Origin: Podospora pseudocomata
Taxonomy: Eukaryota > Ascomycota > Sordariomycetes > Sordariales > Podosporaceae
Direction of reading: 5' to 3'
Length of the DNA stretch: 64,000 nt
Assembly: GCF_035222375.1 (NCBI RefSeq)
Contig: NC_085890.1
Location: forward strand, 2,232,001-2,296,000
The first letter of the stretch is position 1, and each line of letters starts with the position of its first letter. Both the position numbers and the translations under genes were made by a program. The notes beneath the pieces were generated by a model that ran no database searches, was not told where the DNA came from, and was given only the letters and a program-made list of their open reading frames with translations. Shown piece after piece: positions 30,901 to 42,020 of this stretch.

Positions 30901-32019
30901 CACTCACACAGATGACTCTTTCACAGCCCACCGCCCAGAGTACGACAATCATACTGGGCGCAGACCTGACCAACGTTGACGGGGAATACTACCAGTCCAT
31001 GATTCCGCTTTCGTGGTCGGGTAGTGTCGCCAGCGACTTCAATAGCTACGAAGTACTCCAAACTCCGCTAAACTCCGTATTCTCGGGACTAGACGGTATC
31101 GAGGGCAAGGAGACGTGCGGAGCAGCTGATCCAACAGTCCTGGGAATGGTGAACCGCTATATGCATGTAGATAATAAGCTATGGCTGGACAGGCGATTGC
31201 CGCAGCCGTCTTCACCGGCTCCCAACCATGCGTCGGGCTGTCAACCGCCTGCCAATTTCAAAACCACCGATCAGCATTAAGCGGACAGGTAAATGAAGTG
31301 AACTTTGAAGAAATGTCGAATGCGGGTTCAGGTGCCTTGGAAGGACCTAACCCGAATCTCCCCAACCCACCGTTGTTTTGGTTGATGTCAGATAGTATGT
31401 ATTAATATATCGATACCACTTTCCTTGACCCTGTTGACAAGTTTCTGTTATTCCTGTTGATCTAGGGATGTATGGGCTCAAGCAAAGATATCAAGAAGAC
31501 GTCTGTCACGTACAAGTTATGTTATGTTTTTGCTTCGGCGTATAACATTCTCATTTTGAATAATTCGACTCCGGAATAAAGCACGGAATGGTTTTCAGTA
31601 ACTTATTGCTCCACGTTGTAGACATATGTCGACTTATAATGACCTACTTTATTTTTGCACCCCTTTTTCTTTACACCTGCCACCCCCCGACCCTTTTAGG
31701 CTTGCACCCCCTTTTCCATATTCCTGCACCCCCCTCCATAGAACCCTGGGTCACCACCACAAAACGCGCAATTTTCAATACATCTTTTCCACCACTGCAT
31801 AAAAAAGACCAATTTTTACAGCCAACTAAATACACTATTAAGTCTACGTAAATTAAGTGTTTATTCTGACCGTTGTATCATGTATAACCTTTCTTTGCAG
31901 TGCCCTCAAATTCCTACGCCTTTTTTTAGTATGTATCAATAACAACGCTCTCACTCGTACAACAATTGCGGAAAACCCGTTTCCGGAATTTTTAGATATT
32001 TGCGCGCAAGTCAAGTTGG
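27967..32019. other. Gene-poor stretch, probably old repeat debris
   Basis: No family could be recognised in 4 kb. 28020-28060 is a T-rich tract. Short open frames at 30723-31280 (+) and 28890-29243 (-) lack homologous motifs or splice support. 31650-31740 has repeated GCACCCCC words. The base character differs from the neighbouring core genes, which suggests decayed repeats, but I could not assign a type. Confidence 0.4.
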
Positions 32020-32023
32020 TTAG

Positions 32024-33712
32024 TTGACTGCCTCAGATACCTTCTTGGAAGGTTTAACCACACGCCCACGGCGAGTGACCCTCTGGGAGCTAGTCTCTGA
32101 TAACATCGTTAAAGTCATCGCCAAGACGGTATTAGGCTCCTGCCTTTCAGTTGTGGTGTTGACGGTGGGCGTAGCCTTCTTGGTACGCTTAGGTGTTGAC
32201 TCTGAGGCAATCATAAGACCGGCCCTCTTTCTTGGAGGGACCCTCAGAGTGACTCTAGGCTCTTCAGTCTCAGGCTCCTCAAGACCATTTCCATCTTCCT
32301 TGCCACTATTCCCAACTGTCTCATTATCACGACCAGTCTGGGCCGGAGGCAGCAAGCCAGTGTCAAGGAAGTAGAAGCCATCCTAAAGATCGCCATCGTC
32401 TTCAGGTTCTGGTTCCATCTCCCACTGTGAGAGGCGGCGCCTGACCGAGGGAGCGAGACGGGGACCACTCCCTTTAACTGGACCTGGCTTCTTCTTCTTG
32501 CTGATCTTCCCAGTCACCTGCTTGCGGTTGACGGCTTCGGTGATCATTTTGTTTGTGATCTTGGAGGTCCTGGTAATATTTTTCTTGTTTTTCGTAGTAG
32601 TGTCGAGATACCGTGGGGATGACAACTACCCCCGTGGGAAGTCCGAGCTTCTTGTTACTCGGCCACCCCTTCAGCTTAGTAGCCATCTTAGGATTCTTGA
32701 TGCGCAAGTAAGGATCATCCTCTCCCTGTAAAAACAGTATCAGAAAGATTCTCATTGAAGCAACTATTATCAAAAGACTTACCAAAGGCTGTTGAAGATC
32801 CCAGTGATGATGTATATCACTGAGACTGAGAGTCTCCTTCGAAATTCGATCGGCGATGACATGACGACAGGGAACGCCCAGCTGCAAGGATACCGTACAG
32901 TCTGCATCGCAATCCCCTAGTGGTATCTTTGCAGGTCGGGTTGTCTCTGGGGATACTACCCTGGTAGTGGCGATACTCATCCTGGATAAGGAGACGTCCC
33001 TTAAGCAATATATTCCTCGGCAGTTCACCAAGATACTCTTTTTCAAGAAATTCGTGGCGAACGCGAGTCTCGTTGTCAGTCAACTTGCTGGTGAAGATGC
33101 TGAACTGCTCCTTCACCATTCTTTGATGACGCGAACGAAGCTAGCGAGGTCGCTTCGACCGTTAATGAGGTGGCTTTTGATCGCGTGATTGGTTGATTCT
33201 GTTGTTGAAGTGACTCTTCCACCGAAGTGGCGATATCGCTTGGTATAACAATGAGCCCACAGCTCGCGGAGGGGAATCCGCTGATCCTGTATTTAGGGAA
33301 GGGTCCTCTGCTGGTCATGGAAATATTGAGATAGCTGTATCCAGGCCTTCCAAAACGCTCTTTGAGTCTGGGAGTAGAGGACTGACTTGAAGAAGACTAT
33401 AAAGCTATGGGGATCCTTCTCGATAGTGAACGAGTGAGCATGTATATCAATATCTCCGCTACGGCGAAGGTTATCGAGGAATGACTTTTCCCGGGCAGTA
33501 AGATTGGCAGCAGATTCCTAATCTGCATCAACATGTTGCTCTTCTTCAGCCTTAACTGTGTTGGTGTTTCTTCTGGGCTTATTCCGCTTCTTCTTGGCAT
33601 TGAAAAAGATATTCTTGATGATGTGAAATATACAGATCCCACCCATCACCCCCTCTGGTCCCTTTGACAATGGAGAGCCACCAACCTGCGGGCTTTTGAA
33701 GGAGCTTAACAC
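32024..33712 (-). pseudogene. MULE transposase remnant, middle and C-terminal part
   Basis: Minus-strand pieces in successive frames: ICIFHIIKNIFFNAKKK (Mutator-like transposase core), then REKSFLDNLRRSGDIDIHAH, a frameshift near 33300, DLASFVRVIKEMVKEQFSIF, and the SWIM zinc finger LGVPCRHVIADRI near 32870, followed by SLSDIHHHWDLQQP and a basic/acidic tail. Stops and shifts break it in several places. Mutator-like elements transpose by a DDE enzyme; this copy cannot. Confidence 0.8.
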
Positions 33713-35204
33713 GGGCGCGCTGAGACCCCCCTCTCGAGGGCATGCACTTATTACTTGCTACACAATCACATATACTAACCTTTTATACACAAAGAAATGT
33801 GTTAGAGCCGGGTATATATCGGATAGTCACAACCAAAAAAAATTATATAAGCTGTTTAGGCAATCAAACAGACTCCAGTCTGCATGCTATTTAACTCCCT
33901 ACTCTAATAATGCACCTGAATCTCCTCCTTATAGCACGGATTGATTCCCTCAACATTACCTTTGCTATCCTCTGCTCGTTATCCCGGGCAGCCGACTATG
34001 TTATGCTCCGTAGGTAACTTATCCAGACACTCGGAGCAAACAGGGCGGCCTGTAAGCCCACAAAGCGCAGGTGTCTGGGCAGTCATTACATGAAAGTAAC
34101 CTAGTATTTATTATGCTAGCGCATTGCACTATATTTACATGATCTACTGGCTTAAACACCCTTAACCTTCGTACCTCAGGATCTGCCTCTCGGTGTTGTC
34201 GCTCCTGACAATAGTCTCGTAGCGGTTTGCATATCAGGAAGATCGATCACTTCCCTGAACGTTATAGCGTATGGTGCAAGCCTTAAACGAGAATACCTGT
34301 CCCTAGTTATTATTATGGTCGAGACTCTCTCTTTATTAAATCCCTCTGGGAGTTCGAGTCCGGGCTGATCTCGATCATCATCCGGGTCCTCCCCTCCTCC
34401 GGGCAGGACGGTACGGCCAAGGAAATGGGGTAAGGGTAAAGAGTTAAGCGGGATACTAGTGACTCTTCTACAAGGCAGAAGAACCGGAAAGTAGTTCCAG
34501 GCCAATGCCTTTGTCTAGGCATTGGTAGTTCCTTGAACCCCCATCTCAGGCGTGAGATGCCATGAAACAGCAGGCTAAGAAGATAAGGCTTGGAGTTGGG
34601 CGTTTCTGTGACGTGATGAGCAATATCACCACTTCCCCCCTCCTGGTGATACCACCTCTTAATACACCCTCATGAAAAACCGAGAGCACCCAGACTATCA
34701 GTTCGAGGGAAATCCAGTGCTGATTCTGGAAGACATACTGCCAAAAATTGAGAAAGATTTCTCTTCCCACTTTCACATTCACTCCCCCCTATCTTCCAAT
34801 GGCCTCAGGCGCATAAGCGCCAACAGAAATAAAACTTGAAAATAAAAACGGGGCGGCAAAAATAAATTTCGGGATTTTAGTGCCAATGAGGTATATATGG
34901 AGAATGCATTCCCAAAATGCATAATAGTCAACTGCCCAATTCTACTCTTTTGACTGGATAGGTACTGTTAAAATGCAGCATTTATTCATGGAACTTTACA
35001 GCACTTGTTTATGGAATTCTGCGCCCACATTGTTCCCAACAGCTCGCCCACAATGCTCTCAACGGCTCGCCCACAAGCGCTCTCAACGGCTCCCAGGACT
35101 CCTCACCGGATCTCCAGACAGGCTCTTGACCGGACCTCCGAACAATGAGAGATACGAGAAGCCTCATGAGCGATTCGAGCACCTTATCGGCAACGAGATC
35201 ATAG
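33713..35204. other. Unassigned, AT-rich spacer
   Basis: Between the MULE remnant and the solo LTR. 33720-34130 is AT-rich with tracts such as ACAAAGAAATGTG. 34970-35110 contains repeated CTCGCCCACAA and CTCTCAACGGCTC words. No coding family recognised. Confidence 0.4.
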
Positions 35205-35669
35205 TGTTACGCCCCAAGCGTAATACCCCTGTACAGGAACCACTGGGTGGTACCTGAGGTGCTGGGACACCCCAGCCAATCATTGGGCCAGGGATGGAAA
35301 GACCCACAAGCCCCCGTGCAACCAATTAGGAGTTGCTCAGTCTGCTCAGTCTGCTCAGTGCGCCAAGACCACTGAGCACACTGAGCACACTGAGCAAGGT
35401 ACAAAGATACTTCAGAAACATATGTAGATAGCTTCACATAAATAGGGGGGAGTGCCGGGCGCTCCCCATGTCGAGGAATCTGATTCCTCATGCAAGCAAT
35501 CAAGTTCATTTGTCTACAATCTACTCTCAGTAGTTCTTTGTTAGAACAACCTGTTGTTGACAGTGAACCCATGTCTGAGACGCTTGTCACAACCTTCGAT
35601 CATCCTGTCATATTCACCTCTGGCGTACTGCCTTGCAGTCTGTATCCATTCCTGGTGCAGGTTGTAACA
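35205..35669 (+). mobile_element. Solo LTR, single-unit form
   Basis: 465 bp, TGTTACGCCC to GTTGTAACA, very similar to the LTR at 2974-3599 but with one copy of the 162-bp 3' unit instead of two. The same CTCAGT hairpin is present (about 35334-35397). The flanks (CATAG and ACTCA) do not form a target duplication, so one side has probably been rearranged. It lies beside the MULE fragment on its right. Confidence 0.87.
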
Positions 35670-36390
35670 ACTCATCAACCGAGGCGAAAAAGCCGCGCCG
35701 AAGTCTTGGAGAAGCTGAGAGCCAGATTTCGTAAACTTAAGGCTGGTTAAGCTAGCTTTTGAGTCGAGGAAGTCTTCTTGATAGTCATAAGTGGAGTAAG
35801 ACTATTATCGCGGCATTCGCGCATCCTTGTGCCCGGGTTCTCCTGATAGATATTATATTGCTTTCAGCGTTTACTATAGATACAGGCATACGAACTCTTA
35901 AAGATAGCTACCATCTATACCAGCGCGAGAGGTTGCGATCATGGCCGAGAACCAAGATCCCGATGCCGTTATTCGCTAGGATGTCTACAATAGACGCGCT
36001 GCTCTCAGACGCAAAGACCTTGCGGGGTATACTGCTACCGGCAGTTTGATCAAAAAGTCCGACGATCAAGAAATTCTATATGTGGCCCTCTGGGAAGAGG
36101 ATGAGCCCGATAGACTTCAGGCACTTGTCTTTTGTCACCCTCAAATGATCAAGATGATGGAGCGATTCCCGGAAGTGATGTATCTCGATGTTACATACAA
36201 CACCAACAAGTACAAATTTCCCTTCTTTCAGTCCAACTCGATGACCTGTTGGCTCGAATTACTCACAGTTCTTTGCCCTTGTTAACAACGAAAAAACAGA
36301 GGCATTTGAGTTTATCTTCAATAGCATAAGGAATCTACTTGACAGGTTCAATATCCCTTATCCTCTGTTGATTATTGTTGAAATACAGCA
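35670..36390 (+). pseudogene. MULE transposase remnant, N-terminal part
   Basis: The + frame at 36046-36285 reads EILYVALWEEDEPDRLQALV, then CHPQMIKMMERFPEVMYLDV, TYNTNKYKFPFFQ: the first catalytic Asp region (Y-L-D-x-T-Y-x-T-N) of Mutator-like transposases. After a frameshift it goes on as FALVNNEKTEAFEFIFNSIR and ends near 36385, before the second catalytic Asp. The complementary later part of such a protein is at 32024-33712 on the other strand. Confidence 0.75.
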
Positions 36391-37143
36391 GTTATTTGTG
36401 GATTTTACAGATGTTATTTCCCGTGGCTCGCAGCACTCAAAGGCTTCAAGCCACAACGCCCACAACGTCCACAACGCCCACAACGGTCACGAGGAGCTAC
36501 AAAGTTCTCGTATAAGCTATTGTGGCTAACTGAACCGATGGAAGTTGTGGGGAACGATAAGGAGAAAAACGAGGTCTTGGATGCCTATAAAAGGCTCCCC
36601 TCGCAGTGAATTTGGAATGGTCTTTTCTCTCCACTCTTAAGGTCAAGTCAAACAGTCAAAGACAATATACTGGTTTACCACACTCTCTTCCAGGGCACAG
36701 CTTCAGTGTCCACCATTCTATTTGCAGGGCATAAGTTCCCTATACTTCCCTTCCTTCGGTGTCACCTCACACCGTCGTACCTCGCAGTCCAAGGACTCCA
36801 GAGTCTCCAGGTAATTGCTTCCGATCTGCCCGGCAGGGCTTAATCAACTAGCCTGCAGGCGACGTATCTCAACAATATCCTAACTGTAATCTCTTCTAGC
36901 TCACTTATAAAGTGTAATTCATGTGATATTCACTCAGGAGGTGTCACGGCAGGGCAGACCACTGCGCCAAACTACCGGTTCACGAAAATGTCTACGACAC
37001 ATGGATGCCCACTCACTTCAAAAACATCTGCTCTGCCATCGATCAGTTGCCGTCAAATTTGGACCACAACGCGACTTGTGCCGTCTCCACGTCCGCGCCG
37101 CATGAGATTGCCAGAATGCCGCACAATCTTAGAATCAACCAGA
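36391..37143. other. Spacer with promoter-like block and a 31-bp repeat end
   Basis: 36391-36530 has short repeats of CCACAACG(C/T). 36585-36600 holds TATAAAAGGCTCC, a TATA-type block. 36942-36972 is identical to the first 31 bp of the mini-element at 27834. 36980-37143 is the 3' flank of the exonuclease gene. Confidence 0.5.
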
Positions 37144-37974
37144 TTACAGCCAAGACCAACCCGCTGGTGCCAGTGCCATATGCCGTCCTTTGCCATTGAA
37201 CCCGGGCGTCTGAGACAGCGCCACTCTGTCCCGCGAGGCCTCACACACCCTTCTTTCCCAAGCCTTCGTGAGCTTACCGTAATAGTGCGCCCACAACCGG
37301 GGGAGGAGATGGACGTCCTGAACACAGTAGCGCCTGATTTCCTCATTGAGAGGCCGCTCATTGAACACCTGGTAACTGCCCCCACGTTCGGGCGCAAAAA
37401 GCCTGGTGCCTCGCTCCTTGGTGGCCATCCAGGAACTCCGCTCCGATGCGCTCAGAGAGGCATCGTGCTCAATGCACCGGGCCAGCCCGCAGACGACCCT
37501 CCGCGAAAACGTGCGCGTGGCGAGCTCCATCAGCTGCAGGTCCTGGACGCCTGCGAGACGGATCTGGAAGTGGCTGAATAGCGCATCTGAGTCGTTACGG
37601 ACGTCGAAGAAGACCTTAGGGATAGTCTCTGACTCCAGGATGTCCTTGAAGGTACGGCCCATGGTTGAGCTGAGGGTGGAGAACGCCTTTTCACCGAGGA
37701 TGTGGATGTCGATGAGGTAGGCCCTGCGACGGGGCAGAACATAGATTTGAAGAATGGATATAGTGCCATGTCTGGAAAGGTTAACTCCCTCGAGGTCGAT
37801 GTACAGCGAGGGAGGCGTGATGGGCTGGCCATCAAGGATATCCACGAGGGCGGACATAGCCGTAGCGGTGTCGATGAGGCCGCCGGAATCCGGGTTGTGG
37901 GTACCCGTGTTCTCCGTGGGTATCGGTAGGTTTGCCCCGATGTTCGGATTCTGAACAGAAGTAGAAGTCGACAT
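37144..37974 (-). CDS. DEDDy-type 3'-5' exonuclease-like protein
   Basis: 276 residues from ATG 37974 (the frame is open five codons further). Exonuclease signatures of the DnaQ/RNase D superfamily: Exo I LYIDLEGVNLSRHG (D-x-E), Exo II VFFDVRNDSDALFSHFQI (Asp), Exo III RRYCVQDVHLLPRLW (Y-x-x-x-D). Together these are a DEDDy catalytic set that binds two metal ions. The family is common in fungi as stand-alone proteins related to the EXD1/Egalitarian-type 3'-5' exonucleases; substrate RNA or DNA is not known. The C-terminus GRHMALAPAGW fits the family end, so the gene looks complete despite the transposon debris next to it. Confidence 0.85.
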   Translation of the reverse strand: MSTSTSVQNPNIGANLPIPTENTGTHNPDSGGLIDTATAMSALVDILDGQPITPPSLYIDLEGVNLSRHGTISILQIYVLPRRRAYLIDIHILGEKAFSTLSSTMGRTFKDILESETIPKVFFDVRNDSDALFSHFQIRLAGVQDLQLMELATRTFSRRVVCGLARCIEHDASLSASERSSWMATKERGTRLFAPERGGSYQVFNERPLNEEIRRYCVQDVHLLPRLWAHYYGKLTKAWERRVCEASRDRVALSQTPGFNGKGRHMALAPAGWSWL

Positions 37975-40900
37975 GTTTCCCGGCCTCAAGAGATATAGAT
38001 GTTAGTAACGGGTTATCATTCTAATGAGTAGATAAGGCTGACATACGTGTAATGAATGCTCCGTAAGGTTGTCAGTGCAGGTAAGTCTTGACTGAATAAA
38101 GCACGAAGACAGACGTGTCGGAGATCCCCAGTGAAGGGCATTACACCAGTTATAAGCCCGTTATCACAGAGGCCGGCCGGGATATTCATTAACGGCATCC
38201 CCCTCGATTCGAGACGTGGAGTCCTAATCCTCTAACCCATGGAATACGTCTTGCAGCACCGGTGTGTCTCTCATGTCCGTTTGTCACTGCAGCGTCCCGG
38301 CTATTTTCAACGATAACAGGTTAAGCAGGAAGCTATAAGAAAACAGACAAGCCAACAAATCGACGGGCCTCATCATAATCACTGCGTTAGAGGGAGAAAT
38401 TATAAAGAAACTTGCTGAAGCCCGGCCGATCCAATCCGGTATCAGCTGTTTGGCGCAAGTTTGCCTGCGACGGCCCGCAAGCCAACCCGTCTGCCCCCCC
38501 GGCGAATGGGCAGCATCCCTCGACAACGACACCGTTGGTGAACCTTGAATGTGCCCTGCCTTCGGGAGCCTTCTGGACCTTAACACGTGGCAGTGATTCA
38601 GCCAACCAGCAATTTCGATCCAATGATACCAATCTGGACCAACGCTCTCCGTTTGCTGCTCTTCCTTGGCCCTGATCTACTGACTCTCTGCGCCTCGTTT
38701 GATACGAATCGGGGCATCGGCTGCGAGCTCTGAGTACTTGGAGGGCTCAAATATTTCGCGGGGATCAGAGGTATCGGCCATGATGGCGACAAACCGACAG
38801 AACTTTCTTCAAGAATTAAAGTCAATAGAAGTGAACTGCGATGTCAATGATGTCAAGTTCTCAATTTCCCGCAGCGCGGATGAAAGATATCACTGCCTAG
38901 CACCGTTTGCTACGCGCGGGAGGCTGCATCTAGAGCTTGGAAGAACTTGAAAGCCGGATCTCTGACCGTGTTTGGAACGTGTTCCCTCGCGAAAGTTGAT
39001 ATTTTCTTGATAGCCTTCTTGATCAGGGCCTGATCAAAGCGGCGAGGACAACCACACATCCCAGGACACCTCCCGCACTAGCGTAAGGGCTGAGGTATGA
39101 ACCCTTGAAAACTGAACTATATCTAAAGTTAGTTCTAATGGGTTTAATAACGGGCTATTAGCACGCGCAAGGAGAAAACGGAAGTCATGATCAGTTTTGG
39201 TTGCGGTAAGTATAGCCGAACGGTCCTTGGACCCACTTTAGCTCAGGGTAATGCTTACTGCGCTTACCTTCTGCTCACCTCGTGAGACCAATACGGACTG
39301 AGCCAAAAATTTTGTCGGGTGTGACTATATGGGTAATCTGTCGTGGGGAAAAGAGAATTTGGTTTGGGGACAGAAAAAGAAGACAGTGGTTTTTTCGCAC
39401 ATGCCGTCCCGCTATGCCTTTCGTGACGGCGGTTGTGGCGCTTCACAGACTTCAGGCAAGCGTCACGGTGGCGCCCATCGATAACCCAGACGGGATCGGA
39501 GGGGGGAAGGGCACACAGAGCTCAGTTACTTACGAGTCTCGCAGTTTACGGGACGGTTAACGAAGGTGCGGGCAAAGGTAGTGCTAGTGGTAATGAGGTG
39601 TGAAATAAAAATAAATAAAAAAAGAAAACAGAAAAAGAAAAGACCGTGGCCCACTGCAAGATGACGAAGACGGGAGCAAGGCAGCAACCCGGTGTCCACT
39701 CCCCACACCGCTGTGAGCCGGTACCGTCCCCTTCACAGATGACTATGTCGCTAAACCTTAGTACACGTTTTCCATCTCAACAACCCGGACACCTGGCCCT
39801 GGGTTTGCGTCAGATAGGTACTCTACGAGCCCTGCCTGGGAAACAAGCTCAGTGACTTTACGATGACTCCTCCGGCGACAATTTTATCCATGCCCGAAAC
39901 CACGAGCCGAAACTTTCGAGCAGGAGATGTGATTTGACAATAAATAGGTTCTTACCTGGCCAACCACTCAATATTCTCTGCTCTTCCGCATCCTCCTCTT
40001 CCTCTCTCATCCAACAACCCCGGCCTTGAGCGACTGAAGTCTATTAGGGCTGGTTCAAATGCAAAACAAAAAGAAGTGTACATCCGTCAACCAGACAAGT
40101 AAGCTTGCCCTGCCGCTTATCATGGCTGCGACTGACTTGATGATATTGTAGCGGAACGATCTGCCACAAGAATGACCCAATGGTTGGCAACAAGACACCA
40201 GAAACTTCTCTCCAGATAAATATCACCAATCATGCCGTGTCGGCTTCAAACGAACAATCGGCCTCCACCTTCGCCCACCGCCTCCCCCGTGAGTTAGCAA
40301 CAAGACACGGGAAACTTCTATCCAGATGATCCTCACCCATCACACCGGGTCAAACGAATCGCCTCGGGGTCCCGGTCCTCCAGGGTGGGGGGGTCGGTGG
40401 TCGTTGAGGACTGAAGAAGGTGGTTAGAACTTAGCAAGACCACTACAGGTAATCAACTTCGGTACCGCAACCTCCGTACAACGAGAAACGCCATCAGGAG
40501 AATAAAGTACCTGAATTTGACAAAGAGCCAATTTCCGACGTTCTGTCAATGGGGTTGGGGTTTGTTCAAACAGTCTGTTGCAAAAAGACCGTTGTTGAAA
40601 AAGCGAGTGGTTAGCCATCCGGTGTCGCTGACTAAGAAGGGGGAACACAAAAGAAAAGCACAAGAGGAGTGACAGTACCTAACTGGCGATCCTGGACCTG
40701 ACTGTCAACAAGACAAGCGTTGCCAGCGGCGATCCGTGAAACCTCAAAACCTCTTGGATAAAAATATATGTTGCAAGCAACAACAAGCGGACGCGCTCAG
40801 CACTGCCTGCGCAGCTTCCGGAAGCGATGGGAAGACGCGCTGGGGGTCTCGAAGGTCTTGGGCGCTTGGAGTGATGGATGTCATCGGAGGCGATGGACAG

Positions 40901-42020
40901 GATGGCAAATTGAGGGTCAGTTGACTCGAAGGTCCTGGGCTCGAGACAACAGGCTTGTTTATTTTCGCGCGAGACAAAACAGACTACCGAAAACTGGCGC
41001 TTCCAGGAGTGTGCCACAGTAGGGCTGCTGCGGGACTCTCTGGTTGGGTGCGCACGGTCATCTGCCCCCGCGACTGCTTGGCCATCACGGCTCTCAACGA
41101 TGACGAGCTGTTTCCACAGAGTTGGATTCGGTAGACTTGGTGGCGACGGACTGCTGGTACTTTCGGAAAAGCGTCGTTTGTGACAAGGGCTGTAATATCA
41201 GGGCTTGGAACTTCATGGTTCAATTCAGGCTTATAATCTTCAATGGCCTCGAAGGTCTGTGATACCGAAAAGAAGAAGAAGGAAATACAGTCTTGATGAT
41301 CCTGCACGCGTATTTTATCCTCACTTGCCTGGCCCGTGCCCTTGTTGGCATCAGGCCGCTGCCAAGTCCTCCGATATCTTACAGAGCCAGTGGGCTTCCT
41401 TTGATAACCGTCATGCCTTCTGATTGTCTGCCTCACTTTGACGACTGGTTCACAACGTGTAGTTACCCCTCCTTGCGGTGGTATCGACAGTGTTGTTGGT
41501 GGTGGTTGCGAGTGGTTGGCTTTTGCCGTGTGACATCGTTGTTCGACCGCGAGGTCGTCACGGTGGTGAGGATGACAAGTTGGGGAATATCGAAGGTTGA
41601 GGCGAGTTGATGGGTGGTCAAGAGCGAGCCACTGTCATGAGGTTGAGTATCCAGCGCCCTGCCATGGGTGTTGTTGTGGTGTTGTGGTTGTTTGTGTGTG
41701 TTCCTCCAGTTCACTACTCTGGGCGGGGGGGCGGGGATTTGATATGGCCCAAAGGTAGCCCAAATCCTCCTGATGGTGTGTATCTTTCTGACATCAAGGC
41801 TCTTGTTGTTGTTTGGATAAATAGCTGGGTATATAAATACAGTGATCTGTCTTGTTTTATCTGCGAACGAAAACCGAGATACCTATGATGCGGTTGCTAT
41901 CCTTCCCACCCTAATCTTTGCATCCATGACCCCCTCACGAACCTCATCTACTCGTTCTTCTGTCAATATAAAATCATATTGCGAGACTGACATCGAAGCC
42001 ATCTATGTTTTGATATTAAT
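37975..42020. other. Long intergenic stretch without convincing genes
   Basis: Many short frames, none with a motif I recognise. 40170-40370 contains two imperfect copies of a segment with the core CAACAAGACAC and AAACTTCT(C/A)TCCAGAT, about 110 bp apart. 39600-39640 is A-rich. 41880-42020 is the 3' flank of VPS36. Confidence 0.4.

Noticed and set aside
30723-31280. 185-codon + frame as a gene in the repeat-rich region
   Set aside because: Composition is low-complexity Ser/Pro/Thr without any family motif; not supported.
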